A stretch of 64,000 nt of DNA from Collimonas fungivorans (lineage in GTDB: Bacteria; Pseudomonadota; Gammaproteobacteria; Burkholderiales; Burkholderiaceae_D). Below are positions 17,123-25,334 of this stretch, one piece after another; the first letter of the stretch is position 1; the number at the start of each line of letters is the position of its first letter. The translations under genes and the position numbers were made by a program. Location of the stretch: assembly GCF_001584145.1 (NCBI RefSeq), contig NZ_CP013232.1, positions 4,464,001 to 4,528,000 of the forward strand, in the 5' to 3' direction. The notes under the pieces were generated by a model. The model was not told the DNA's origin, did not search any database, and worked only from the letters and a program-made list of their open reading frames with translations.

Positions 17123-18415
17123 CTACTTTTCTAATATTGCGGTGACGCCTTGTCCGCCTGCTGCGCAAATCGAGATCAGGCCACGGCCGCTGCCCGCCTG
17201 CTCAAGTATTTTCGCCAGCGTCGCCACCACGCGCGTGCCGGTGGCGGCAAACGGATGGCCGGTGGCGATGGAACTGCCTTTGATGTTGAGCCGGGTGCGG
17301 TCGATGGCGCCAAGCGGCTGTTCCAGCCCAAGCTTGTCGCGGCAGAAATCAGCCGACTCCCAGGCTGCCAGGGTGCACAGCACTACCGCGGCAAAGGCTT
17401 CGTGGATTTCGTAAAAATCGAAATCCTGCAAGGCCAGCTGGTGCTTGCGCAGCATGCGCGGGATGGCGTAGGCCGGCGCCATCAGCAAACCTTCATGCTC
17501 GTCGATGAAATCCACCGCGGCGACTTCGCCGGCAACCAGGTAGGCCATTACCGGCAAGCCTTTTTTCTGCGCCCACTCTTCCGATGCCAGCAGCACGGCG
17601 GAAGCGCCGTCGGTGAGCGGCGAAGAATTGGCTGCGGTGATGGTGCCGTTTTGCCGGTCGAAGGCTGGTTTCAGCTTGGCCAGCTGCTCCAGGGAAGAAT
17701 TGGTGCGCAGGTTATTGTCGCGCGCCAGGCCGTGGTACGGCATCACCAGGTCATCGAAAAAACCTTCATCGTAAGCTTGCGCCAGATTGACATGGCTGGC
17801 CAGGGCCAACTCGTCTTGCGCCTCGCGGCCGATGCCGTAGCGCGCGGCCGTGATCTGCGCATGCTGGCCCATGGATTTTCCGGTGCACGGCTCGGCATTG
17901 GCCGGAATCTCGGGGATCAGGTAAGACGGCTTGAGCAAGCGCAGCATCGCCATCAGCTTATCGCCTTTGCCGCGCGCCGCATTCAACTTCATCAAGCCGC
18001 GCTGCAAGCCGGGATTGACACCGACCGGCACGTCCGAGGTAGTGTCCACGCCGCAGGCTATGCCAGCTTCGATCTGTCCCAGGGCGATCTTGTTTGCCAC
18101 CAGGATGGCCGCTTCCAGCCCGGTGCCGCAGGCTTGCTGGATGTCAAAAGCCGGGGTGGCCGGATGCAGGCCGCTGTCCAGCGTGCATTCCCGCAGCATG
18201 TTCCAGTCGCGCGCATGTTTCATCACCGCGCCGCCGACCACTTCGCCCAGCAGTTCCCCCGCCAGTCCGTACTTGCCGACCATGCCGCGCAAGGTGTCGG
18301 TCAGCATGGTCTTGTTGCTGAGTTCCGCATAGGCGGTATTCGAACGCGCAAACGGAATCCGGTTGGCGCCGACGATGGCGACCCGGCGCGGCGGCAGCTT
18401 ATTCATGACACTCAT
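17123..18415 (-). CDS. Acetyl-CoA C-acyltransferase (thiolase, FadI-like)
   Basis: A 430-residue thiolase that cleaves 3-oxoacyl-CoA to acetyl-CoA and a shortened acyl-CoA. The nucleophilic Cys is in QQACGTGLEAA (about Cys96); the other active-site residues lie in YEIHEAFAAV, SIATGHPFAATGTR and CAAGGQGV. Length and N-terminus (RRVAIVGANRIPFAR) match the FadI group of the anaerobic/trifunctional type. Its ATG overlaps the foldase stop by four bases (ATGA), so it is translationally coupled to the lipase operon. It pairs with the downstream FabG4-like reductase in a beta-oxidation-like module. Confidence 0.9.
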   Translation of the reverse strand: MSVMNKLPPRRVAIVGANRIPFARSNTAYAELSNKTMLTDTLRGMVGKYGLAGELLGEVVGGAVMKHARDWNMLRECTLDSGLHPATPAFDIQQACGTGLEAAILVANKIALGQIEAGIACGVDTTSDVPVGVNPGLQRGLMKLNAARGKGDKLMAMLRLLKPSYLIPEIPANAEPCTGKSMGQHAQITAARYGIGREAQDELALASHVNLAQAYDEGFFDDLVMPYHGLARDNNLRTNSSLEQLAKLKPAFDRQNGTITAANSSPLTDGASAVLLASEEWAQKKGLPVMAYLVAGEVAAVDFIDEHEGLLMAPAYAIPRMLRKHQLALQDFDFYEIHEAFAAVVLCTLAAWESADFCRDKLGLEQPLGAIDRTRLNIKGSSIATGHPFAATGTRVVATLAKILEQAGSGRGLISICAAGGQGVTAILEK

Positions 18416-19326
18416 TTTTCATAGGCAGGCAGGCGTTTTTGTTCATTGGCGTCAAACATCCTGTTTCTTAATTCCGCGATAGCGTCGGCATTGCTGAGCT
18501 TACTACGTTCTGCCAGGTAAGCGCTAATCCGGCTTTTCCAGGCCGCTTCGCCCTGGTCGACTTCCGCCATGCGCGCGGCCGCTTCCGGCGACAGGGCTGC
18601 CGCCCGCATGCGATAGACGTCGTCTTCGCTGGCGCCCTGCTGCCGCATCTTGGCCGCGCTATCCTCCAGCTTGACGATTTTCAGGGGCGCTGCCCGCGCT
18701 TCCCGCAACGACGCCGGCAAGGCGGCATCCAGCGCGGCCAGCTTTGCCTGCTTCTGCGCCTCGCTCAGCGATTTGTCCTGGCCGATTTCCATCCTTGCCA
18801 GCGTGTCCATGTCTTCGGTATCGCTGGAACCGAACATGCCCTTGCTTTCCGCAGGGCTGAAAAAGCGGGCGCGCATTTCCTGCATTTTTTCCATGCGCTG
18901 CCGGATCGCGGCCAGGCCGTTGCCGCCCAGCTGCGGGTTTTTATCCAGCTCGACCAGCGCGGTCTTGTATTCGATGTAATTGCCCAGCAGGCGCTTGGCC
19001 TCGCCGGCGGCATTCGGCGTCAGGCGCCGTTCGAGTTCCTGCTCGATTTCCTTGCGGATGGCATCCAGCGGTTTCTCGCCCATGGCGCTCAGGTAATAGT
19101 CAAACAAGTCCACCAGCTGGGCGTCGACCACCAGCACGTCGCCGGCGGCAACCTTGATGTCGCCGTCGGGGCGGGTCCCTTGCAGCGATTTCACGAAAGG
19201 GAACAGGTCGGCTTGCGCAGCGGCTTTTGGCGCAGGTGGCTCCTCACGCGTCATCAGCAACGGGACGGCAATGGCGGCGGCCAAAGCCGCCGCCCCGATC
19301 CAGACAAATGGATATCGGATTTGCAT
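18412..19326 (-). CDS. lifO: Lipase-specific foldase / secretion chaperone
   Basis: A 304-residue membrane-anchored steric chaperone that folds the cognate lipase in the periplasm before type II export. One N-terminal TM helix (about 7-25, FVWIGAAALAAAIAVPLLM) precedes an Ala/Pro linker and the long helical domain. The foldase motif is LFDYYLSAMGE (about 74-84); the Arg that usually opens this motif, three residues before the Phe, is Val here. The C-terminus is rich in Arg/Ala helices, as in the family. It starts two bases after the lipase stop, the normal lip-lif order. Confidence 0.9.
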   Translation of the reverse strand: MQIRYPFVWIGAAALAAAIAVPLLMTREEPPAPKAAAQADLFPFVKSLQGTRPDGDIKVAAGDVLVVDAQLVDLFDYYLSAMGEKPLDAIRKEIEQELERRLTPNAAGEAKRLLGNYIEYKTALVELDKNPQLGGNGLAAIRQRMEKMQEMRARFFSPAESKGMFGSSDTEDMDTLARMEIGQDKSLSEAQKQAKLAALDAALPASLREARAAPLKIVKLEDSAAKMRQQGASEDDVYRMRAAALSPEAAARMAEVDQGEAAWKSRISAYLAERSKLSNADAIAELRNRMFDANEQKRLPAYEK

Positions 19327-19328
19327 GC

Positions 19329-20261
19329 TTACAGTCCCAGGCCCTTCAAGCGGTTGGCTTGCTGGCGATAGACCGTCTTCGGATTGGTTTCAAAAATATT
19401 CACCAGCCCCAGCACCTGGTTCACTTCATCCAGATGGTTCATGCCGTAGTTGTCGCGGATCACGCGGCCCAGATGGCTGCCGCAGCTGCTCACCAGGCCG
19501 TCGCTCTTGGCGCCGCCATATGCAAGCGAAAGCAGGGCCATGCTGCCGTCGCTAGGGTCGAGCATGTTAGTCAGAGGCTGGCCCCCGCTCCAGGAAAAAT
19601 AATACACCCCGCCCACCTGGTAATCGCCTTCGCCGCAAGCGGTCGCAGGCACGGCTTCAGGATGCGCCAGGTTGAATTTGGCCATGCCTGCGGTAGTCAG
19701 CGAATCCAGCGCGGCGACCGAATCCTGCGGATTGCCGCCGCCCGACAATACATCGATCAGCTTGGTGAAACCATTGGCCACCGATCCCAGCACCGCTTGG
19801 GTGAAAGAACCCGGAGCCACCGCGCCGCGGATGATGTCAGCCACCGCCGCGCCTTTGTTCGGACCGGCTACGCTGGACACCGAAGCCACCAGCTGCGGCG
19901 CCACCGAAGCGACATAGCGGACGGTTGGTCCGCCATGGCTGTGTCCGATCAGGTTGACCTTGGCGGCGCCCGTCGCGGCCAGCACCTGTTTGACATAGGT
20001 CAGCAATTGTTCGCCACGCACTTCCGTGCTGTTGGCAGCCGATACTTCGGCGACGTAAACCTGCGCTCCGTCAGCGTTCAGTGCCTCGGGAATCCCATAA
20101 AAATACTCGACCGGCCCGATCTTGTCGAAACCGAACAAGCCGTGCACCAAGATGATCGGGTATTTGGTCTGGGTGTAGCCGGTAGCAGCCCAGGACGGCG
20201 CCGGCAGGACGGCCAAGGCGACCAGGGCGGCGCCAAGCCATTGCAAGAATTGCTTTTTCAT
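19329..20261 (-). CDS. Secreted triacylglycerol lipase (family I.1/I.2)
   Basis: A 310-residue extracellular lipase. A signal peptide covers about residues 1-26 (QWLGAALVALAVLPAPSWA). The oxyanion loop HGLFGFDKIGPVEYF is near 40, the nucleophile is in GHSHGG (Ser108), the acid is the Asp of AKSDGLVSSCGSHLG and the base the His of MNHLDEVNQ. Two cysteines (VPATACGEG and VSSCGS) are placed for the single disulfide known in the Pseudomonas/Burkholderia enzymes. It requires the foldase encoded next. Transcription probably starts in the region with twin palindromes at 20464-20497. Confidence 0.93.
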   Translation of the reverse strand: MKKQFLQWLGAALVALAVLPAPSWAATGYTQTKYPIILVHGLFGFDKIGPVEYFYGIPEALNADGAQVYVAEVSAANSTEVRGEQLLTYVKQVLAATGAAKVNLIGHSHGGPTVRYVASVAPQLVASVSSVAGPNKGAAVADIIRGAVAPGSFTQAVLGSVANGFTKLIDVLSGGGNPQDSVAALDSLTTAGMAKFNLAHPEAVPATACGEGDYQVGGVYYFSWSGGQPLTNMLDPSDGSMALLSLAYGGAKSDGLVSSCGSHLGRVIRDNYGMNHLDEVNQVLGLVNIFETNPKTVYRQQANRLKGLGL

Positions 20262-20717
20262 TTTATGTATCTCCGAAAATTTTTATGAACTCGTTACGAG
20301 TGAAACCACGTTCTGGATTACCTGATGGATTTCTCCTTTCCATTGTCAGCATCCTCGGTTTCCTGCCACTTCAACGAAGCACCGCTCTGCGGCGGTGTCT
20401 CATTTTCCTGCTAAAAATATCAATCTGACATCGCAGGCGATCATCTGCCTGATGCACTCTAACATAGGCTAGCCTATTTAAACATAGGGTACCCTATTTT
20501 TATGATTTTGCGTCTTTTGGAGAAACCGGGACCAGCTCTGCTGCCGTCCGGCTGGCGATTCTTCGCGGGAAGCATGAACTATAATGAACGGCCGTCGATC
20601 GCCAGTGCGAGGGTCGATGCAGCCAGCAGGCGCGGGGCCTGGGATAATTGCGCAGGAACCCGGTTTGTACAATATGCCGTATCAGGGGGAGAAACTGGAG
20701 TGTCGTCCGAGGAAACA
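20262..20717. other. Divergent intergenic region between lipase and TetR genes
   Basis: A 456-base gap with no convincing gene. It holds the twin operator palindromes at 20464-20497 and presumably both promoters. A short reading frame beginning near 20502 runs into the TetR N-terminus and is treated as part of that gene only from 20718. Confidence 0.6.
20464..20497. promoter_or_regulatory. Tandem palindromic operators
   Basis: Two perfect 14-bp palindromes, ATAGGCTAGCCTAT (20464-20477) and ATAGGGTACCCTAT (20484-20497), sit exactly 20 bases apart, two helical turns. Both extend to AACATAGG....CCTATTT, so they are two copies of one site. Position between a TetR gene and the lipase operon makes TetR the obvious ligand. 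Confidence 0.75.
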
Positions 20718-21310
20718 ATGCCCGAATCACCACGCCGCGCGAGAACAAAAAAATCCTGTCGCCGGATGACTGGATCGATGCGGCAACCGAACTGCTGATC
20801 AGCAAAAGCATCGATGCCGTACGGGTCGAGTCGCTGGCGCGCGAGCTGGGTATTACGGTGGGAAGTTTCTACTACCACTTCAAGGACAGGAACGACCTGC
20901 TCTCCAAGCTGCTGAAACGGTGGCATGAGAGGACCACGACGCAAGTGCTGCGCACATTCGAGGGGCGCGTATTTTCGGCCGAGGAAGTGCTGGACGAAGT
21001 GCTGGCCCTGCCTTTCCATGGCCTCACGGCGCGCCGTGCGGCCATGATCGAGTTCGCTATCCGCGCCTGGTCGCGGCGCGACGACATGGCGCGGCAAGCG
21101 GTGCGCGAGGTCGACCAGCAACGGCTTACCTACTACAGCAAAGGATTCCAGGGCATGGGCTTTGGCAAAGCGGAGGCCAACAGCCGGGCGTTTACCCTGT
21201 ACAGCTTCCAGCTGGCGCAGTCGCTGCTGTGGGACCTGAATGACGACAAGGCCCGCAAAAGACAGCTGATCTTCACCAAGGAATTGCTGCTGGCGCCGCG
21301 CCAGAAGTAG
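20718..21310 (+). CDS. TetR/AcrR-family regulator (start separated from body by a one-base frameshift)
   Basis: The body is a TetR repressor: DDWIDAATELLISKSIDAVRVESLARELGITVGSFYYHFKDRNDLLSKLL is a textbook HTH, followed by an all-helical ligand domain. That frame has no sensible ATG. The frame just behind has GAGGAAACA then ATG at 20718 encoding MPESPRRARTKK, and would join the body in register if the A7 run at 20747-20753 had one more A, or if ribosomes slipped -1 on A-AAA-AAA. The likely protein is MPESPRRARTKK-ILSPDDW. It is either a sequencing undercall or a genuine slippery site. It faces the lipase operon across two operators. Confidence 0.8.
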
Positions 21311-21395
21311 CCTGCCGCCAGCCGCCGCAATCGATCCCGCAAATAAAAAAAAAAATTTTTCAGCATGGCCTTTTTTATTTCATCGGCAAACAGCT

Positions 21396-22817
21396 TTACT
21401 GCGGCCAGATTTCCGCCAGGCGCAGCAGGTTGGTGCTGCCCGCTTCGCCGAACGGCATGCCGGCGGTGATGGCGATCTGGTCGCCGGCCTTGGCGAAACC
21501 TTCCTTGACCGCGGTCTGGCAGGCGGCAGTCACCATTTCGCTCTCGTTATGCACCTGGTCGCTGATAGTCGAATGCACACCCCATACCAGCGCCAGCCGG
21601 CGCGCCGTCGACAGCTTGGGCGTGATGCTCAGGATCGGCGCCATCGGCCGTTCGCGCGCTGCGCGCAGGCTGGTGTGGCCGGAACTGGTATAAGTGACCG
21701 TGGCTTTGGCGCCGATGATGCGAGTGACATCGCGCAAGGCCGAGCAGATGGCGTCGCCGCGGGTCGGCAGCGGCGACTCATGCTGCGCGTCCAGCATATT
21801 CTGGTACAGCGGGTCGCGCTCGACTTCAGTGATGATGCGGTCCATCATCGCCACCGCCGGCAGCGGATAAGCACCGCTGGCCGATTCGGCCGACAGCATC
21901 ACGGCATCGGCGCCGTCGTAGATGGCGCTGGCGACGTCCGAGGTTTCGGCGCGGGTCGGCACCGGCGAGGTGATCATCGATTCCAGCATCTGGGTGGCGA
22001 TCACGATCGGCTTGCCGTGCTGGCGGCAGACGCGCAGGATGCGTTTCTGCACCCCAGGCACGCGTTCCGGCGGCAGTTCGACGCCGAGGTCGCCGCGCGC
22101 CACCATGATGGCGTCGGACACCTGCACAATCGCATCCAGCTGGTCCAGCGCCGCCGGCTTTTCCAGTTTCGACAAGATGCTGGCGCGGTCGCCGATCAGG
22201 GCGCGCGCTTCCAGCACGTCTTCCGGCCGCTGCACGAAAGATAGTGCAATCCAGTCGACGCCCAGTTCCAGTGCAAACTTCAAGTCGCGCTTGTCTTTTT
22301 CGGTCAGCGCCGGAATCGGCAACACCGCATCCGGCACATTGACGCCCTTGCGGTCCGACAGCGAGCCGCTGTTGATTACCCGGGTGTGGATAGCCTGGCC
22401 GTCGCAGCTCAACACCTGCAGCCGCACCTTGCCGTCGTCCAGCAGCAAGGACTGGCCGCCGGCGATCACCTCGAACAACTCGGGATGCGGCAGGCACACG
22501 CGCTGGTTGCTGCCAGGCGCGGTGTCGCGGTCCAGCGTGAATTCCTGGCCGGCTTGCAGCGCTATCTTGCCGTCGGCGAAAGTACCGATGCGCAGCTTCG
22601 GTCCTTGCAGGTCGGCCAGGATGGCGATCGGGCGGCCGACGGTTTTCTCGACTGCGCGCACGATGTCGTAGCGTTCCTGGTGGTCGGCATGGCTGCCGTG
22701 GCTGAAATTGAAGCGGAAGACATCGGCGCCGGCTTCGAACAAAGCCTGGATGGTGTTCTGGTCCGCGCTGGCGGGGCCTAGCGTGGCGACGATTTTTGCT
22801 TTACGTTGACGGCGCAT
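21396..22817 (-). CDS. pyk: Pyruvate kinase
   Basis: A 473-residue enzyme converting phosphoenolpyruvate and ADP to pyruvate and ATP. Landmarks are RRQRKAKIVATLGPAS at the N-terminus, FRFNFSHGSHADHQ, the active-site segment IMVARGDLGVELP, IATQMLESM, ETSDVASAIYDGADAVMLSAESASG, and a C-terminal domain ending in the TAGMPFGEAGSTNLLRL effector region. It is last in the gcl-hyi-glxR-ttuD-pyk order on this strand, so it completes the glycerate route from glyoxylate to pyruvate; it may be the pathway-dedicated isozyme. Confidence 0.95.
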   Translation of the reverse strand: MRRQRKAKIVATLGPASADQNTIQALFEAGADVFRFNFSHGSHADHQERYDIVRAVEKTVGRPIAILADLQGPKLRIGTFADGKIALQAGQEFTLDRDTAPGSNQRVCLPHPELFEVIAGGQSLLLDDGKVRLQVLSCDGQAIHTRVINSGSLSDRKGVNVPDAVLPIPALTEKDKRDLKFALELGVDWIALSFVQRPEDVLEARALIGDRASILSKLEKPAALDQLDAIVQVSDAIMVARGDLGVELPPERVPGVQKRILRVCRQHGKPIVIATQMLESMITSPVPTRAETSDVASAIYDGADAVMLSAESASGAYPLPAVAMMDRIITEVERDPLYQNMLDAQHESPLPTRGDAICSALRDVTRIIGAKATVTYTSSGHTSLRAARERPMAPILSITPKLSTARRLALVWGVHSTISDQVHNESEMVTAACQTAVKEGFAKAGDQIAITAGMPFGEAGSTNLLRLAEIWPQ

Positions 22818-22874
22818 GATGAACTTTCTGTAGAAGATCGACCACTAGATCGACCAGTTGAGCGGCGAGAATAC

Positions 22875-22914
22875 CTGCGTCCACCTGGAGTGACGGCGGA
22901 CGCAGAATTTTTTT
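22875..22914 (+). terminator. Terminator-like hairpin reading rightward between pyk and ttuD
   Basis: CTGCGTCC (22875-22882) pairs with GGACGCAG (22898-22905), followed by AATTTTTTT on the + strand. Both neighbouring genes are on the - strand, so its orientation is opposite to the operon. Confidence 0.5.
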
Positions 22915-22939
22915 GATTGAAGAAGTCAGGTCCGGCGCA

Positions 22940-24238
22940 TCAGAGAATCAGGATGGCGCGGAAATCATTGACGTTGGTGCGTGTCGGCCCGCTGACAACC
23001 AGGTCGCCCAGTGCGCTGAAAAAACCGTAGCCGTCGTTGTTGTCGAGCATGGCGCGCGGGCGCAGGCCCAGTTCCGCCGCCTTGCGCATGGAATCAGGCT
23101 GATAGATGGCGCCGGCGTTGTCTTCGGAACCGTCGATGCCGTCGGTGTCGCAGGCGATTGCATGGATATCGGGGAAGCCATCCAGCGCGGTCGCCAGGCT
23201 CAGCAAGAATTCGGCGTTGCGGCCGCCGCGGCCCTTGCCGCGTACGGTGACCGTGGTTTCACCGCCGGAAATCACCACGCATGGCTTGCTGAACGGTTGC
23301 CCGCGCCGTGCGATCTGGCGTGCCAATGCCGCGTGCGCCAGGCCGATGTCGCGTGCTTCGCCTTCCATTTCGTCGGACAGGATATACGGCGTCAGGCCGG
23401 CAGCGACAACAGTAGCCGCGGCGGCATCCAAGGCGTCTTGCGCAGTGGCGATCACATAGTGCTGGTTGCGCTCCAGGCGCGGATCGCCGGGCTTGGCGCT
23501 TTCGCCGGCGCCGGATTCGAGATGCTTGAGGATCGCTTCCGGCGTTTCGATATTGTATTTGCGCAGCACCGCCAGCGCATCGGCGCAAGTGGTCGGATCG
23601 GGCAGGGTCGGACCGCTGGCGATGATGCCGGGATCGTCGCCCGGGATATCGGAAATCATCAGCGTCACTACCCGCGCCGGCGCGCAGGCCAGCGCCAGTC
23701 GGCCGCCCTTGATGGCGGACAGGTGCTTGCGCACGCAGTTCATTTCAAAAATATTGGCGCCGCTTCTCAGCAAGGCTTTGTTGATCGCTTGTTTCTGTTC
23801 CAGCGAAATGCCAGGCGCCGGCAACGCCAGCAAAGCCGAGCCGCCGCCGGAAATCAGGCACAGCACCAGGTCGTCGGCAGTCAGTCCCTGCACCAGTTCC
23901 AGCATGCGCGCCGCTGCCTTGCGGCCGGCTTCGTCCGGTACCGGATGGGAAGCTTCCACCACTTCGATCCGCTTGCAGTCCGCTCCGTGAGCGTAACGCG
24001 TCACCACCAGGCCGGAGATATCGCCCTGCCAGTGATCTTCCACCGCCTTGGCCATCGCTGCCGCGCCTTTGCCGGCGCCGATCACCAGCGTGCGTCCCTT
24101 GCCGCTCGGCGCAGGAATCCTGGCCAGGTATTCGGGCAGGCATTTGGCGGCGCTGACGGCGTCGACCGCGGCCTGGTACATATCGAGGAGGAGTTGGCGA
24201 GGTTTGATGCTGTTCGCGGCGCTGTTGGCAATAGTCAT
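22940..24238 (-). CDS. ttuD: Glycerate 2-kinase / hydroxypyruvate reductase family protein (MOFRL)
   Basis: A 432-residue GckA/TtuD-type protein. Historically called hydroxypyruvate reductase, the family is now known as D-glycerate 2-kinase, giving 2-phosphoglycerate. The N-terminal domain has TLVIGAGKGAAAMAKAVEDHW and ISGGGSALLALPAPGISL; the C-terminal MOFRL domain has VISGGETTVTVRGKGRGGRNAEF and ACDTDGIDGSEDNAGA. It lies between glxR and pyk, which fits glycerate to 2-phosphoglycerate to pyruvate. The glxR-ttuD gap of about 160 bases contains a strong hairpin. Confidence 0.9.
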   Translation of the reverse strand: MTIANSAANSIKPRQLLLDMYQAAVDAVSAAKCLPEYLARIPAPSGKGRTLVIGAGKGAAAMAKAVEDHWQGDISGLVVTRYAHGADCKRIEVVEASHPVPDEAGRKAAARMLELVQGLTADDLVLCLISGGGSALLALPAPGISLEQKQAINKALLRSGANIFEMNCVRKHLSAIKGGRLALACAPARVVTLMISDIPGDDPGIIASGPTLPDPTTCADALAVLRKYNIETPEAILKHLESGAGESAKPGDPRLERNQHYVIATAQDALDAAAATVVAAGLTPYILSDEMEGEARDIGLAHAALARQIARRGQPFSKPCVVISGGETTVTVRGKGRGGRNAEFLLSLATALDGFPDIHAIACDTDGIDGSEDNAGAIYQPDSMRKAAELGLRPRAMLDNNDGYGFFSALGDLVVSGPTRTNVNDFRAILIL

Positions 24239-24350
24239 GCTGTTATACCTTGATCCATGAAGCAGAGTGTCTCGAAAATTTTTGTATTTATGATGATGCG
24301 ACCGCAGCTTTCATCAGCTGGCTTGTTTTTATAAAACGATAACATATATT

Positions 24351-24381
24351 GCGGACCGGAGCGCCGTGCGCTCCGGTCCGC
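24351..24381. other. Very stable hairpin between glxR and ttuD
   Basis: A perfect 14-bp stem with a three-base loop: GCGGACCGGAGCGC (24351-24364), CGT, GCGCTCCGGTCCGC (24368-24381). No T-run follows on the - strand, so it may stabilise or process the operon mRNA or attenuate it rather than end it. Confidence 0.6.
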
Positions 24382-24398
24382 CAATTCAGGCAGCTATC

Positions 24399-25285
24399 TT
24401 ACGCCTTGGCGATTTCGTGGTTGGACATGATCTCGATCGCGCGGCACAGCGCCGAGTGGTCGAGCCCGCTCAAACCGTTGGCAGCGCAAGAATTCATCAG
24501 CTCCTGCGCCACCGCAGTGTTCGGCAGCGACACCCCAGCGCCTTGGCGCCCTGCAGGGCCAGGTTCAGGTCTTTCTGGTGCAGTTCAATGCGGAAGCCTG
24601 GATTGAAAGTCCGTTTTACCATGCGCTCGCCATGCACTTCCAGGATACGCGACGCCGCAAACCCGCCCATCAAGGCCTGCCGCACACGCGCCGGATCGGC
24701 GCCTGCCTTGGAAGCAAACAGCAAAGCTTCGGCCACCGCCTGGATGTTCAACGCGACGATGATCTGGTTGGCTACCTTGGTAGTCTGGCCGTCGCCGTTG
24801 CCGCCGACCAGGGTGATGTTCTTGCCCATCAGTTCGAACAAAGGCTTGGCGTCGTTGAACGCGCCTTCGGAGCCGCCCACCATGATGGTCAGCGATGCCG
24901 CCTTGGCGCCGACTTCGCCGCCGGACACCGGCGCATCCAGGTATTCGCAGCCCAGCGCGTTGATCTTCTTGGCGAAACCCTTGGTGGCGATAGGCGAAAT
25001 CGAGCTCATGTCGATCACGACCTTGCCGGCAGTCAGGCCTTCGGCTACGCCCTTTTCGGCGAACAGCACCGCTTCCACGTGCGGCGTGTCTGGCACCATG
25101 ATGATGATGACATCGGCGCGCTTGGCGACTTCGGCGCCGGAGGTGCAGACGGTGGCGCCGCCGTCGATCAGCGCTGCCGGCGGGTTCTTCTGGTCATGCA
25201 GGTACAGTTTGTGGCCGCCGCGCTGCAGGTTTTCCGCCATTGGCGCGCCCATGATGCCGAGTCCGATAAAGCCGATTTTTGCCAT
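24399..25285 (-). CDS. glxR: Tartronate semialdehyde reductase GlxR, frameshifted near its 3' end
   Basis: GlxR reduces tartronate semialdehyde to D-glycerate with NAD(P)H. The first 250 residues are intact: GFIGLGIMGAPMAENL (cofactor), the substrate loop DAPVSGGEVGAKAASL, and GQTTKVANQIIVALNIQA with the catalytic Lys. At 24533-24536 a G4 run should be G5. With the extra base the frame reads ALGVSLPNTAVAQELMNSC and continues with family sequence to NHEIAKA and a stop at 24399. As given, the frame stops at 24497 after a nonsense tail. Restored, the length is about 295, normal for the family. A sequencing undercall is more likely than a real pseudogene because flanking genes are intact. Confidence 0.88.
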
Positions 25286-25334
25286 GATATTTCTCCGTAA
25301 TTTTTAAAATGCCTATTGCTGTCAGAGGCGAGGC

